Assembly (NCBI GenBank): GCA_900314795.1 | Contig: OMWP01000024.1 | Coordinates: 1 to 33,648, forward strand | Reading direction: 5' to 3' | DNA: 33,648 nucleotides | Source of the DNA: an uncultured Eubacteriales bacterium | Lineage (GTDB): Bacteria > Bacillota > Clostridia > Oscillospirales > Acutalibacteraceae | Part shown: positions 13,803 to 22,901 of the stretch, piece by piece | Layout: every line of letters starts with the position of its first letter | Numbering within the stretch: the first letter of the stretch is position 1 | Notes under the pieces: generated by a model | What the model saw: the letters and a program-made list of their open reading frames with translations, nothing else | The model's database searches: none | Told to the model about the DNA's origin: nothing | Program-made: the position numbers and the translations under genes

Positions 13803-13838
13803 ACAACCCTGCCTTCACAAAAAGGCGGGGTTGTTTTG
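13803..13838. terminator. bidirectional terminator
   Basis: A 12-bp stem ACAACCCTGCCT / AGGCGGGGTTGT (one G-U) has A residues before it and TTTT after, so it serves the converging genes at 12387 and 14849. Confidence 0.85.
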
Positions 13839-13844
13839 ACTTGC

Positions 13845-14849
13845 TTATTCTGCAGCTTCGGTTACGGCTTCAGCCGCTTGAGTTTCTTGAGTCTGTTCGT
13901 TTGCTTGAGCTTGCTCGTTAGTTTGAGCCTGTTCATTTGCCTGTGCAGTCAGACTCTGTTGATCGGCGGTAGACTTTTCAGCGTCGCTTCCTACGCGCAC
14001 AAAGTTATAGCCCATAAAGTTCATGTAGTCGCCGTCAATTGTGTAATTAAGCGGCACGACTGTTGAGTCGGTCAAATAGTAGGTGAAGTTAATGGTCGAA
14101 CCGTCGATGGTATAAATACCGTTGTATTTTACAGTTGCACCTTGGTTCATTTCCAGAACCATGGAACCGTCTTTGTTAAAGGTAGCTTTGATCACATCGT
14201 AGTTCATATATTTGACGACCCAGCTGCCTGTTAAATTATCATCGGGAGTAAAGTCTTCGGGAAGCTCCAGCGGGCTCTTATCTCTCTTAGCCTGTGTCAT
14301 CGTGAATTCTCTATCTTCACCGTATGAACAAGTCATTTTTTGGTTGCCGAGTATTTTGGAGCCGGTGATGGTATAAGTAGCAGGCATACCTTGGATGAAG
14401 TTGCCGAAGTTTTGATCAATGGCGATACTATTCTTGCCTTCATCATCTTTTGTTTTCTGGAAAGAGCCGATCAGCTCGACGCTTCCAAAGTAACCGGTAT
14501 AGGTTCCGTCAGATTTGAACTCTAAATAAACCTTTGTACCGTTGATCTCGTCAGACCAAGTCACATTCTCGGGCTCTTTCAGGAAGAAAGCGATATAAAC
14601 CAGAAAACCGAGTATAGCTGCCAGTACGATACAGCACGCGATGATGATCGGGGGCTGTAAAAACGGCTTTTTCTTTGCGGGCTTTGCCTCTTCTTCGGAT
14701 TTCTCCGTTTCGGTAATGTCAACATCCGAGACCGTGTTATCTGCTGCTGTAGCGTTATCTTCTACAGTGCTAACAGCCTTTTCTGCGTCCTCGGACGCAG
14801 TGTCAAGGGTTTCTTCGGCGTTTAATTCGGAATTTATCTTTTCACTCAT
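13845..14849 (-). CDS. membrane-anchored protein with tandem lipocalin-like beta domains, unknown function
   Basis: 334 residues. The acidic N-terminal segment (about 1-55) is cytoplasmic, ending in a KPAKKK positive cluster. One membrane helix follows (PIIIACCIVLAAILGFLVYI, about 67-88). Outside are two similar beta-rich modules. The first runs from about residue 95 (TWSDEINGTKVYLEFKSDGT). The second runs from about residue 205 (LTGSWVVKYMN, then ATFNKDGSMVLEM, NGIYTIDGSTINFTYY). The pattern G-x-W-x...F...G resembles DUF5640/lipocalin-like stress domains of Clostridia. The tail (about 300-334) is a low-complexity Gln/Ala/Glu repeat (EQAQTNEQAQANEQTQ). AGGAGG precedes the ATG. It stands alone with its own promoter. 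Confidence 0.65.
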   Translation of the reverse strand: MSEKINSELNAEETLDTASEDAEKAVSTVEDNATAADNTVSDVDITETEKSEEEAKPAKKKPFLQPPIIIACCIVLAAILGFLVYIAFFLKEPENVTWSDEINGTKVYLEFKSDGTYTGYFGSVELIGSFQKTKDDEGKNSIAIDQNFGNFIQGMPATYTITGSKILGNQKMTCSYGEDREFTMTQAKRDKSPLELPEDFTPDDNLTGSWVVKYMNYDVIKATFNKDGSMVLEMNQGATVKYNGIYTIDGSTINFTYYLTDSTVVPLNYTIDGDYMNFMGYNFVRVGSDAEKSTADQQSLTAQANEQAQTNEQAQANEQTQETQAAEAVTEAAE

Positions 14850-14879
14850 ATTTATGCCTCCTATTTTAAGTCAATGTAT

Positions 14880-14908
14880 ATCATACTACAGAATAATTGA
14901 TAAATCAA
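14880..14908 (-). promoter_or_regulatory. promoter of the membrane-anchored protein gene
   Basis: On the minus strand TTGATT, 17 bp, TATGAT. Confidence 0.6.
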
Positions 14909-15051
14909 GACCTTGTTTTTGAATCACACTTTTTTTGTATTATTCGACAGATTTTGGATAACTATGATGAAATGAATTGATACTAATTTGTTGATAATCC
15001 ATATCATCTCTCTGAATTTTTGTTTTTATTGAATAAACTTATCTTTATATA

Positions 15052-15080
15052 TTGTCAATTCGCAGAATTTGTGATATAGT
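15052..15080 (+). promoter_or_regulatory. promoter of the phosphohexomutase gene
   Basis: TTGTCA (15052-15057), 17 bp, TATAGT (15075-15080). Confidence 0.65.
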
Positions 15081-15125
15081 TAAAAAGGTTTATGATATGC
15101 CAAATTTGATCAATAGGGTGATATT

Positions 15126-16841
15126 ATGGAGTATATGGACATTTACCAAGAATGGCTTGAAAAGGCTACCGAAGACGCACAGATCGTGCAGGAACTGGAG
15201 GCTGTCAAGGGTGATAACGACGCGATCTATGACCGCTTTTATACCCCGCTGAAATTCGGCACGGCAGGACTGCGCGGTGTGCTCGGCGCAGGTACCAACA
15301 GAATGAATATTTATGTGGTTCGTCACGCGACACAGGGTCTTGCTAATTATATCAAAAAGAAGTACGGCACCGGCTCTGTGGCGATCTCTCATGATTCGCG
15401 CATCAATTCCGATCTCTTCAAGATCGAGGCGGCGCGTGTTTTGGCGGCAAACGGTATCAAAGCATATATTACCGAAGAGCTCGAGCCCACTCCGGTACTC
15501 AGCTATCTGGTTCGTCATTTAGGTTGTGTTGCCGGTATCATGGTTACGGCAAGTCACAATCCTGCTAAATATAACGGCTATAAGGCATACGGCGAGGACG
15601 GCTGTCAGATGACCGACGTCGCCGCAGGTATGGTGTTCGATGAGATCCAGGCGCTGGATATGTTTGACGACGTCAAGCTCTGCGATTTTGACGAGGCACT
15701 GAAAAACGGTTCCATCGAATATGTCAAGGATGCTGTTTACGACAGCTATCTGGATGAAGTCAAGAAGAATCAGGTCAACGCAGGTATCTGCAAGGGCACC
15801 GATCTGAAGGTCGTTTATACACCGCTCAACGGCGCGGGAAATAAGCTCGTCAGACGTGTTCTGTCCGATGTCGGCATGGAGAATGTTGTGATCGTCAAGG
15901 AGCAGGAGATGCCCGACGGCAACTTTACGACCTGCCCCTTCCCCAACCCCGAGCTGGAAGAAGCACTCGAAAAGGGTCTCGAGTACTGCAAGGCGAACGA
16001 CGCCGATCTGCTGTTAGCGACCGACCCTGACTCCGACCGCGTCAGTATTGCCGCAAAGCGTGCCGACGGCACCTATCGTCTGTATACCGGTAATGAGATC
16101 GGCGCGATGCTCACCGAATATATCCTCAAGAGCCGCAAGGCGCTGGGCAATCTTCCCAAAGATCCCGTTGTCGTCAAGACGATCGTTACCACCAAGATCA
16201 TCGAAGCCATCTGCAAAAAGTATGATTGCGAGCTGAGAAACTGTCTGACCGGCTTCAAATACATCGGTGAGATCATCTTAGGTCTCGAGCAGAAGGGCGA
16301 AGAGGATCGCTTTGTATTCGGCTTTGAGGAGAGCTGTGGTTACCTTGCCGGCACCTATGTAAGAGATAAGGACGCGGTTGTCGCATCCATGCTGATCTGT
16401 GAGATGGCGGCATACTATAAGAAGCAGGGCAAGTCGCTGGTCGATATCATCGACGGCATTTACAATGAATACGGCTACTATCTGAATACCACGCTGAACT
16501 TCTATTTTGAAGGAGCGGAGGGTATGCAGAAGATGGCAGGTATCATGGACAGCCTGCGCGAGAATGCTCCCGCGACGATCGCGGGCTACAAGGTCGTATC
16601 GATTGCTGACTACGATACCCATGTTGCTACCGATCTCGTGACCGGCGCTACCGAAAAGATCGATCTGCCCAAGTCCAACGTGCTTTCCTACACCACCGAG
16701 GGCGGTCACTGTGCGATCGTCAGACCCTCGGGTACCGAGCCGAAGATCAAGATCTATATCACTGCGATCGGCGCTACCGCTGACGAAGCAAAGTCGATCA
16801 CCGATAAGATCGCCGAGGATATGAACGGCTATCTGAAATAA
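15126..16841 (+). CDS. pgcA: alpha-phosphoglucomutase / phosphomannomutase
   Basis: 571 residues with all four alpha-D-phosphohexomutase signatures in order: the phospho-serine loop TASHNPAKYNG (Ser143), the metal loop DPDSDR (Asp300, 302, 304), the sugar-binding loop GFEESCGY (about 398), and the phosphate-binding loop RPSGTEPKIK near the end. The length matches the Firmicutes PgcA group (about 580), which interconverts glucose-1- and glucose-6-phosphate for UDP-glucose and cell-envelope or glycogen synthesis; mannose activity is possible. The start has AGGGTGAT upstream. It is monocistronic with its own promoter and terminator. The symbol is by family resemblance. Confidence 0.92.
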   Translation: MEYMDIYQEWLEKATEDAQIVQELEAVKGDNDAIYDRFYTPLKFGTAGLRGVLGAGTNRMNIYVVRHATQGLANYIKKKYGTGSVAISHDSRINSDLFKIEAARVLAANGIKAYITEELEPTPVLSYLVRHLGCVAGIMVTASHNPAKYNGYKAYGEDGCQMTDVAAGMVFDEIQALDMFDDVKLCDFDEALKNGSIEYVKDAVYDSYLDEVKKNQVNAGICKGTDLKVVYTPLNGAGNKLVRRVLSDVGMENVVIVKEQEMPDGNFTTCPFPNPELEEALEKGLEYCKANDADLLLATDPDSDRVSIAAKRADGTYRLYTGNEIGAMLTEYILKSRKALGNLPKDPVVVKTIVTTKIIEAICKKYDCELRNCLTGFKYIGEIILGLEQKGEEDRFVFGFEESCGYLAGTYVRDKDAVVASMLICEMAAYYKKQGKSLVDIIDGIYNEYGYYLNTTLNFYFEGAEGMQKMAGIMDSLRENAPATIAGYKVVSIADYDTHVATDLVTGATEKIDLPKSNVLSYTTEGGHCAIVRPSGTEPKIKIYITAIGATADEAKSITDKIAEDMNGYLK

Positions 16842-16869
16842 GTCAGACAACGGAATAATGGAAATGAAA

Positions 16870-16902
16870 AAGCCAAGTTCATCTCGAACTTGGCTTTATT
16901 TC
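16870..16902 (+). terminator. terminator of the phosphohexomutase gene
   Basis: An 11-bp perfect stem AAGCCAAGTTC / GAACTTGGCTT, loop ATCTC, then TATTTCTT. The A-rich 5-prime flank could also serve the converging minus-strand gene. Confidence 0.85.
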
Positions 16903-16913
16903 TTAATGATGGA

Positions 16914-17909
16914 TTATTCAGAAGCATCGGGAGCATCCGCTTTGCTCTCCCCTACTTTCTCCTGCTGCTCGCGAATCATTTTGAGGAGCGTGCTTTGCTT
17001 GACCATCTTGCCGTTATGGAAGATATAGTCGTCTGTATCCTTCAATGAACTGATATCGATATCGGAAAAATCGTCTTGTACAGGCTGAGCAGCTTGCGCC
17101 GCTTTCTTATCCTCCTGTTCTTTTAACCCTTTTTCGATCTTCTCGGTCAGCTCGCCGCTGATATCCTCCTTGTTGCGCATGATGTTTGTCATGCCGTCAT
17201 AGGTAAAGAATACGATCATATAGGTAACAGTAGCAGGGATCAGCAAAGCCCACAGCAAAGCGACAACGATCGCCAGTACGGTCGCCGAGCGAATAAACGC
17301 GACGGCGGTGAAGCAGATACCGAATACGATACCGACTGCGATGGTAGCGAAAACATTGTTTTTAAACTCACCGAACGACATCAACAGGCTGTTTTTATAG
17401 ATGTATCTCAGCGGCAGGTCATATGTTACGCTCATAACGGGGATGTAAAAGATCGTGTACAGCAGCAGTAACGCGATGATGATGCTGAAAAACAGCAATA
17501 CATAAAAGAACCATCCCGACGATAAAAACCCCACATAGACCGATACTGCCAAAACGCTGAGTGTTACGATGATGTAGATGACGATACCGTGAACGAGAAA
17601 GTGCAGGAAGTTGTCCTTGATCGCGGAAAAAAAGGTTTTTACAACCGCTACCTTATTGTCCCCTCTCGCGATGTTGCGACATACCAGCACGACGCCGGAA
17701 TAAAACGGGAATAAAAGAATAATCGACGTCAAGGTCAGCGGAAGGCTGATCGCGCCGCGAAATAACGCGTTGTTCAAAGCGTACAGCACGCCGAACACTA
17801 CAGCGGATGGGATTGCAAACAGTAGATTTGTTAACAGGATACGATGAAAATTAGAGAAGTATCGTTCCAGTAATACCTCAAATCGCATCCTTTTTCTTTC
17901 GTTCGTCAT
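16914..17909 (-). CDS. polytopic membrane protein, YesL/DUF624-like
   Basis: 331 residues with about six membrane helices, beginning LERYFSNFHRILLTNLLFAIPSAVVFG as in DUF624/YesL-type proteins, then a cytoplasmic charged tail of about 90 residues (GELTEKIEKGLKEQEDKKAA and IFHNGKMVKQSTLLKMIREQ). The family function is unknown. The start is the ATG at 17909, because CGAGGAATAT precedes it; the frame runs on upstream. It lies ten bases after the SpoIIM-like gene, so the two are cotranscribed. The assignment is by helix pattern and the N-terminal motif only. Confidence 0.6.
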   Translation of the reverse strand: MTNERKRMRFEVLLERYFSNFHRILLTNLLFAIPSAVVFGVLYALNNALFRGAISLPLTLTSIILLFPFYSGVVLVCRNIARGDNKVAVVKTFFSAIKDNFLHFLVHGIVIYIIVTLSVLAVSVYVGFLSSGWFFYVLLFFSIIIALLLLYTIFYIPVMSVTYDLPLRYIYKNSLLMSFGEFKNNVFATIAVGIVFGICFTAVAFIRSATVLAIVVALLWALLIPATVTYMIVFFTYDGMTNIMRNKEDISGELTEKIEKGLKEQEDKKAAQAAQPVQDDFSDIDISSLKDTDDYIFHNGKMVKQSTLLKMIREQQEKVGESKADAPDASE

Positions 17910-17919
17910 ATATTCCTCG

Positions 17920-18597
17920 TTAAAATTGAAATTTGTTCGCAAAAAGGATCCATAGGATCATATCCGTCACTGCACATGCCCCGACGGATAGCAGCGCGAA
18001 CATCGTTTGTTTCAAAAATTGTTTTAAGTATTTTCTCAGTCTTGACTCAGTATCGTTGTTAAATAATGACAGTCGGAAAAAGCATAGCGACATTCTGAAT
18101 CCCTGTGTCGCATAGCGAATCAACGCAAACAGAAACAGTACCGTGCCCGGTAACACGACCAGAATGTAGAAGCCGATCCCTGCCAATTGATATTGTGAAA
18201 AGATAAAAGCGGATGACAGCCCTACCGTAAATCCTTTTAGCGCACTGAGCAGCGGTACGGTCATAAATCCCCATACCGATAACGCTGAGAGGAACACGCA
18301 GAAGATAAACAGAAAGTATGATACAAAGCAGGATATGAAGATATCAAATACACTCATATCCAACCGCGCGTCAATGTTAGTAATGAACAGCAGATCCAGC
18401 TTTTCGAATGTATCGTGGCTGAAGCCTCGTCCGGTTGCGGCGCCGACGATCAATCCGATCAAAAAAGCCGCGGCAAACGCCGATTGGATCCCAAAGCGCG
18501 AGAATAATTGTTTGAGATCATACCCGCGTTTCTTTACGTCAGGCAGAGTCAAAACCTTACGATTGTTATTTCTGAATGTAAATACAAAACCCTTCAT
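17920..18597 (-). CDS. stage II sporulation protein M (SpoIIM)-like membrane protein
   Basis: 225 residues, close to SpoIIM (about 214). The pattern fits: a first helix FAAAFLIGLIVGAATGR, an outside loop, a second helix in FVSYFLFIFCVFLSALS, then WGFMTVPLLSALKGFTVGLS, a Gly/Pro/Lys signature of the family, and two or three further helices. In Bacillus SpoIIM anchors the SpoIID/SpoIIP peptidoglycan machine during engulfment; relatives of this fold also occur outside sporulation. GGGTGAT before ATG 18597 marks the start. It is the first gene of a two-gene transcript with the YesL-like gene. Confidence 0.72.
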   Translation of the reverse strand: MKGFVFTFRNNNRKVLTLPDVKKRGYDLKQLFSRFGIQSAFAAAFLIGLIVGAATGRGFSHDTFEKLDLLFITNIDARLDMSVFDIFISCFVSYFLFIFCVFLSALSVWGFMTVPLLSALKGFTVGLSSAFIFSQYQLAGIGFYILVVLPGTVLFLFALIRYATQGFRMSLCFFRLSLFNNDTESRLRKYLKQFLKQTMFALLSVGACAVTDMILWILFANKFQF

Positions 18598-18676
18598 AGT
18601 ATCACCCAGTCCATCATATGAGGGCTTGTATCATTTTATACGCATCACCATGAAAAAGCAGGATCAAGGATCGGCA

Positions 18677-20644
18677 TTATGTATGGAAGGAAGGATCGTA
18701 GTAACACTCGAATTTGATCGGATACTTGTAGTTGCCGTAATTCGCTTCATAATCGCCGTGGAAGAACATCTCGGTTTCATCAACGCGGCGGTACAACAAG
18801 CCGTAGACACATTTATCGCCTGCGTGATGATACTGACAAAACTTTTCGATAAAATACTGTTTGTTGATATAGTTGAAGTCGCGTTCGTCATTATGCTTGC
18901 AATCCAGTAAAGCGTCGATCAACTCGTTGTCATTAGAAAACGGTCCCGTGCCGTTGTTATATGCAAAGCTTACGAGCGCGTCGAATTGTTGCTGGTTGAA
19001 CTTAATATTATGTTTGATCAAGAAATTGTTGACGTCACTGGCGTAATTTTTGTTGTTCACGTTTTGAACCAAATACGCGTAGGCCTGTGTCTTGGTCAGA
19101 TTATTATAGAACTTTTCACCGGTATAGACTAAGACGCCGTAACCGAGGGTCGGATCATCATCGGTAAGCGTATCGATGTAAACCGAGGATGAGAAGCCCT
19201 CAAAGGTCGCGAGAAGCTTGAGCAGATCATCGGAAGCGCGCCGTCTTGCGTTGACGGTTGTTTTCATATCATTGGAGTTGGTGACGTAGGCTGTCGTTTC
19301 ACCGTCCTTACAGGAATACCAAGCTGTTCCGCCGTCGAATTGAGAATATGCTTTGACATCGTATGTGCCCGCGGACGAGAAGGATGTGGTGCCTTTCCAG
19401 ACATAGGTATTGCCCTCTTGTACCATAGAGGTCGCGTCAACATAGCGATTGTAGGATCCCATATCGATCTCAAAACGCACGCCTGTACGCATGGTGTCGG
19501 TGACGCAGACGAGGGTCACGGTCTGATTCTTGGCGGCACAGTTCGGCGTGGTATAGGCGAACTGTACGGGATAAGAGGATTCAACGGTCACCAGACAGGT
19601 AGCGGCGCCGGACGAAGTCTTGACAGTAAGGACGGCTGTACCGGCTTTAACGCCGTAGACCAAGCCGTAGCCCTTTTTATTGGTTACGGTAGCGACCGAA
19701 GTGTCGGAGCTCGACCATGTAACGCCCGAGGTAGTGCTCTGGAGCATAATGGTCATAAATCGGTCAACCGAACAGGTCTTGTGTGAAAGATTGACGGAGG
19801 ATCCGTTTTTGACCGTGATCGTACAGGTAGCGGATTTGGTAGCGGTGCTCGCCGTGATGGTAACCGTACCCGCCTTTACTGCGGTGACGATACCCGAACT
19901 GTTGACAGTCGCGATGGATGTATTGGAGCTCTTAAAGCTGACAGCCGCATTGGATGTCGCCTTTAAATGATAATAGTTGCCGGTATATATCGTAGCGGTG
20001 CTTGCACTCAGCGAGAGTGACTCGGGAGGCGTAGTCGGTTGCGGCGCGACCGTGGGAGCCTGTGTGGGCTTTTGCGTCGGTGCCTGAGTGGGTTTTTGTG
20101 TGGGAGGCTGCGTCGGCTCAGGCGGATCGGTAGGCTCGTCCGTAGGCGCGACAGTCGGCGCGATCGTGGGAGCAGACTCTTCACCGACGAATACCGTGCA
20201 GGACAGGTTCTCTCCCGAAACACTGTCATATACATTGATTTTTGCGATACCGTTCTTTTTTGCGGTAACAAAACCGGTTGCGTTGACCTCCGCTACAGCG
20301 GTGTCGGTGGAGGTGAATTCCGCTCTGGCGTTGATCGTATGGGAATAAGCATCGGTGACATTCAGGAGAAACCGTTCGTTGATCTTGAGGTAAGCTGTGC
20401 TTTTGCTCAGAAAAATGTGTCTTACGCCGGATTTGATATCGCTGTTGAAACGATCGGGAATCCCTTCAAAAGATATTTTGCGATGGGCATAACCGGTCTC
20501 GGCGAGGTCAGCTTCATAATCCGCACCGCTCGCAATATCGTCGGATTCGGCAGCGGTTGCCGTGGGGTATGCACAGACAAACATCGATATCAGTATTGCC
20601 GCCGTCAAGAGGACAGCAGTGATCAAATCGATTTTTCTTTTCAT
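18677..20644 (-). CDS. secreted Big2-domain protein with GH24 (phage-type) lysozyme domain
   Basis: 655 residues. The signal peptide is 1-32 (cleavage near TATAAE). Three Big2 immunoglobulin-like domains lie at about 75-152, 207-278 and 283-354 (STDTAVAEVNATGFVTAKKN; SSNTSIATVNSSGIVTAVKA; SSDTSVATV). A Pro/Thr repeat linker (about 158-207) separates the first two. A beta domain (about 358-455) is followed by a GH24 lysozyme domain (about 470-620). The lysozyme triad can be placed by the T4-lysozyme pattern: Glu482 in TFEGF, Asp491 in YIDT, Thr499 in PTLGYG; QQQFDALVSFAYNNG is also typical. It should cut peptidoglycan outside the cell while the Big2 and PT parts hold it to the wall. GGTGAGAGT precedes the ATG. 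It is transcribed alone. Confidence 0.85.
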   Translation of the reverse strand: MKRKIDLITAVLLTAAILISMFVCAYPTATAAESDDIASGADYEADLAETGYAHRKISFEGIPDRFNSDIKSGVRHIFLSKSTAYLKINERFLLNVTDAYSHTINARAEFTSTDTAVAEVNATGFVTAKKNGIAKINVYDSVSGENLSCTVFVGEESAPTIAPTVAPTDEPTDPPEPTQPPTQKPTQAPTQKPTQAPTVAPQPTTPPESLSLSASTATIYTGNYYHLKATSNAAVSFKSSNTSIATVNSSGIVTAVKAGTVTITASTATKSATCTITVKNGSSVNLSHKTCSVDRFMTIMLQSTTSGVTWSSSDTSVATVTNKKGYGLVYGVKAGTAVLTVKTSSGAATCLVTVESSYPVQFAYTTPNCAAKNQTVTLVCVTDTMRTGVRFEIDMGSYNRYVDATSMVQEGNTYVWKGTTSFSSAGTYDVKAYSQFDGGTAWYSCKDGETTAYVTNSNDMKTTVNARRRASDDLLKLLATFEGFSSSVYIDTLTDDDPTLGYGVLVYTGEKFYNNLTKTQAYAYLVQNVNNKNYASDVNNFLIKHNIKFNQQQFDALVSFAYNNGTGPFSNDNELIDALLDCKHNDERDFNYINKQYFIEKFCQYHHAGDKCVYGLLYRRVDETEMFFHGDYEANYGNYKYPIKFECYYDPSFHT

Positions 20645-20674
20645 ACTCTCACCGCCTAAAAATTCTTTATCTAT

Positions 20675-20703
20675 ATGATACTATTTTTCGACTGTTATTG
20701 CAA
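20675..20703 (-). promoter_or_regulatory. promoter of the lysozyme gene
   Basis: On the minus strand TTGCAA, 17 bp, TATCAT. Confidence 0.5.
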
Positions 20704-20709
20704 TGTCGG

Positions 20710-21249
20710 TTACAGCTTTGTATTTTTATTCAGCTTATTATGCCATTTTAAGAAGTAAAGTGTTACAAGTCTTGTAACACATAGATCGTATAGCAGAAAA
20801 AACAGATTGCCTAAGATCAAAAATACCCACGGCAAATAGACGCCGAAGAGTGTAAAGCTCTCTTTCGGAATAGATAACAACGTCATGCCGATGAAGAACG
20901 CCGCGATGATACAGACGTTGAACAGGGAGAATTTGACGATATACTGCAAGACTATAGACGGAATACGCTCGATCAGGCTTTTGACGATCGGATAAAAGCC
21001 CAGAAATGCGGTATAGTATAAAGCCGCTTCTTTATCCGACAGCAGTAAAAAGGAGAGGATCGCTGTAATGAAATAAACGGCAAATGCCCAGCGATAGCCC
21101 AGATTGATCACCAATAGCACCAGCAATATGCCGGCGAAGGTCGGGAAAGCGTAGGTGCCGAACGGGATCAAAGAAGTCAAAAACATCAGTACAAGGCTGA
21201 GGGCGGCTACTACGCCGCCCAAAGATACTTTCATTGAGGTTTTCATCAT
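20710..21249 (-). CDS. small polytopic membrane protein of unknown function
   Basis: About 179 residues with five or six membrane helices. The start VSLGGVVAALSLVLMFLTSLIPFGTYAFPTFAGILL resembles ECF-transporter S components and a conserved Clostridia membrane family, but no substrate motif is visible. The ATG at 21249 shares its A with the stop of the J-domain gene (TGATG), so translation is coupled; a second ATG follows directly at 21246. It is the last gene of the DUF5685, J-domain, membrane-protein operon. The function cannot be told from sequence. Confidence 0.7.
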   Translation of the reverse strand: MMKTSMKVSLGGVVAALSLVLMFLTSLIPFGTYAFPTFAGILLVLLVINLGYRWAFAVYFITAILSFLLLSDKEAALYYTAFLGFYPIVKSLIERIPSIVLQYIVKFSLFNVCIIAAFFIGMTLLSIPKESFTLFGVYLPWVFLILGNLFFLLYDLCVTRLVTLYFLKWHNKLNKNTKL

Positions 21250-21854
21250 CAGCACCCGCGAGAACAGCAGTTGCACAGACAGTTAGCGCACAACATACCG
21301 GTGCAGATATCGCAGCCCGAGCAGCCCATCCCCGTCCCCGCTGTATTATAACCGGGATTGTTATACGCGCGGCGGGCATTCATATTGTTGAACGCGGCGC
21401 TGAATTCAGGATTGGAGGGATCCATCTGGTACGCGCGCTGGAAATAGCTATACGCTTGATCGTTCCATCCCTTGCGCGAGAAGATCATCCCCATGAGGAA
21501 ATACCATTCCGCGTCCCGGTTTGTGTCGGGGATGCCGTTGAGCAGCTCCATCGCATCGTCAAGTCGACCGTTCATGATATACTGACGCACATCGGGATAG
21601 GAGGTTCTGGTGTATGAACTGCCTGTACCGTAGGAACCGGTATGGGAAGAACTGCGCGAGCCGTTTCGCCGCATATCACAGATCTGATCATACGCCTCAT
21701 TGACTTCCTTCATCTTCTCTTCCGCAACATCCGCGAGCGGACTGTCGTTATAGTTATCGGGATGATATTTTTTCGCCAAATTACGATATGCGGTTTTGAT
21801 CTCTTCATCGGTAGCGGTCTCGGAAACGCCGAGCACTTCATAAGGATTCTTCAT
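21249..21854 (-). CDS. J-domain protein with TPR-like segment and cysteine-rich tail
   Basis: 201 residues. The J domain (1 to about 65) has the DnaK-stimulating HPD at residues 31-33. A Ser/Gly/Thr linker leads to a TPR-like helical part ([19 protein letters not shown] and [20 protein letters not shown]). The C-terminus has nine cysteines in 24 residues ([17 protein letters not shown]). Canonical DnaJ zinc repeats (CxxCxGxG) are absent, so this is a specialised partner of DnaK. The cysteine tail could bind metal or form disulfides. GGAGG (within GGAGGATTAA) sets the start, and the preceding gene's TAA touches the ATG. It recurs with the two neighbours as a small operon, suggesting that it serves one or both of them. 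Confidence 0.85.
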   Translation of the reverse strand: MKNPYEVLGVSETATDEEIKTAYRNLAKKYHPDNYNDSPLADVAEEKMKEVNEAYDQICDMRRNGSRSSSHTGSYGTGSSYTRTSYPDVRQYIMNGRLDDAMELLNGIPDTNRDAEWYFLMGMIFSRKGWNDQAYSYFQRAYQMDPSNPEFSAAFNNMNARRAYNNPGYNTAGTGMGCSGCDICTGMLCANCLCNCCSRGC

Positions 21855-22742
21855 TTAATCCTCCGTTTCATTCTCATTGGTGTATTTGCTGATGATCTTC
21901 TTTTGTATATTCACACAGGATACGCACAGCACATTTTGGATGATGCTGTCATACCTGCCTTTGTCGAGTAAGCCGTAGGATAGCAGCGCGTCGGAGAGTG
22001 CGTGGTTGAGATTTGCTTGCATATAAGCAGGCAGATCCTCTCTGTTATCCAATAAAAAGGGATTGAAATTGTGATGCTTTTGATCCTTTTCGTAGTCGTC
22101 GCAGGCGTCGATCAGATAGATCCAGCGCCCCATCGCGTAGCCCATCGCTTGCAGGATACGTTTCGTTTGTTCCTGATCGAGCGGATCGCGCAGCGGGATC
22201 TTGTCCGCTAACAGTCCGCACATCTCGCTGAGCATCGTTGCGGTCGGGTCTGCCGCTTGATCAAGGACACAGTTTTGATCCTTTTCTGCTGTGAGCTGGC
22301 GATCCATCATTTTGGATACGCTTTCGTCGATCTCGGGATACTTCTTTGCTGCTTTCTTGCGCCAGCCAGAGAAGAACGGTTGTATCAGTCGATATAATAT
22401 TCGCTTATACCACGGTGAGTCCAGTAGATTATCCTTGAGCTTATAATAGGCGGAAATGACCGACAATGCCGCTGCCAAAGAGAATGCCAAGGTCTGTGTG
22501 TCGGCATAATGGCACTTTTTGAAGGGATTGAAGCGACATCTTCCCTCTTGATAACACGGAGGCTCTTCGGCGAGATCCAGCGCCATCATCGCGTAGAAGG
22601 TGCAGTCATAACTGAGGATCAGTCGCGCGAAGATGGAATAATCCTTGCCGAGCTGTCGGCACAGTGTGCAGTATATTCCGTTGTAGGCTTCAAATTCTTT
22701 GCCGAGCAGATTTGCCTGATCAACCTTGATATAACCGAACAA
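21855..22742 (-). CDS. DUF5685 family protein
   Basis: 295 residues, all-helical. Features are YNGIYCTLCRQLGKDYSIFARL (paired Cys), CRFNPFKKCHYADT (second Cys pair), an aromatic basic middle, and the Asp-rich MGRWIYLIDACDDYEKDQ then NFNPFL. It resembles the Clostridia DUF5685 family. The acid cluster D-x-x-D-D-x-x-x-D on a helix recalls metal-binding motifs of prenyl synthases, but that is only a resemblance. I place the start at TTG 22742: GGGGGAG is six bases upstream and the protein then begins MFGYIK, the family's usual start. An ATG five codons earlier has no binding site. It is the first gene of a three-gene operon with a J-domain protein. Confidence 0.75.
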   Translation of the reverse strand: MFGYIKVDQANLLGKEFEAYNGIYCTLCRQLGKDYSIFARLILSYDCTFYAMMALDLAEEPPCYQEGRCRFNPFKKCHYADTQTLAFSLAAALSVISAYYKLKDNLLDSPWYKRILYRLIQPFFSGWRKKAAKKYPEIDESVSKMMDRQLTAEKDQNCVLDQAADPTATMLSEMCGLLADKIPLRDPLDQEQTKRILQAMGYAMGRWIYLIDACDDYEKDQKHHNFNPFLLDNREDLPAYMQANLNHALSDALLSYGLLDKGRYDSIIQNVLCVSCVNIQKKIISKYTNENETED

Positions 22743-22774
22743 GTCCTTCTCCCCCATATTATTTTCATTATTCT

Positions 22775-22804
22775 ATCATATTTTACCATGCGATACATTA
22801 ACAA
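22775..22804 (-). promoter_or_regulatory. possible promoter of the DUF5685 operon
   Basis: On the minus strand TTGTTA, 18 bp, TATGAT. Confidence 0.4.
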
Positions 22805-22830
22805 TATATGAATTTTCCTGCGGTTACGGT

Positions 22831-22859
22831 TGTATTTTTCACCGATCCGCGCTATAATA
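22831..22859 (+). promoter_or_regulatory. promoter of the HAD phosphatase gene
   Basis: TTGTAT (22831-22836), 17 bp, TATAAT (22854-22859). Confidence 0.7.
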
Positions 22860-22901
22860 GAGCCGTTTTAAACAATTCTCGCAATAAAGGAATATAGGAT
22901 C

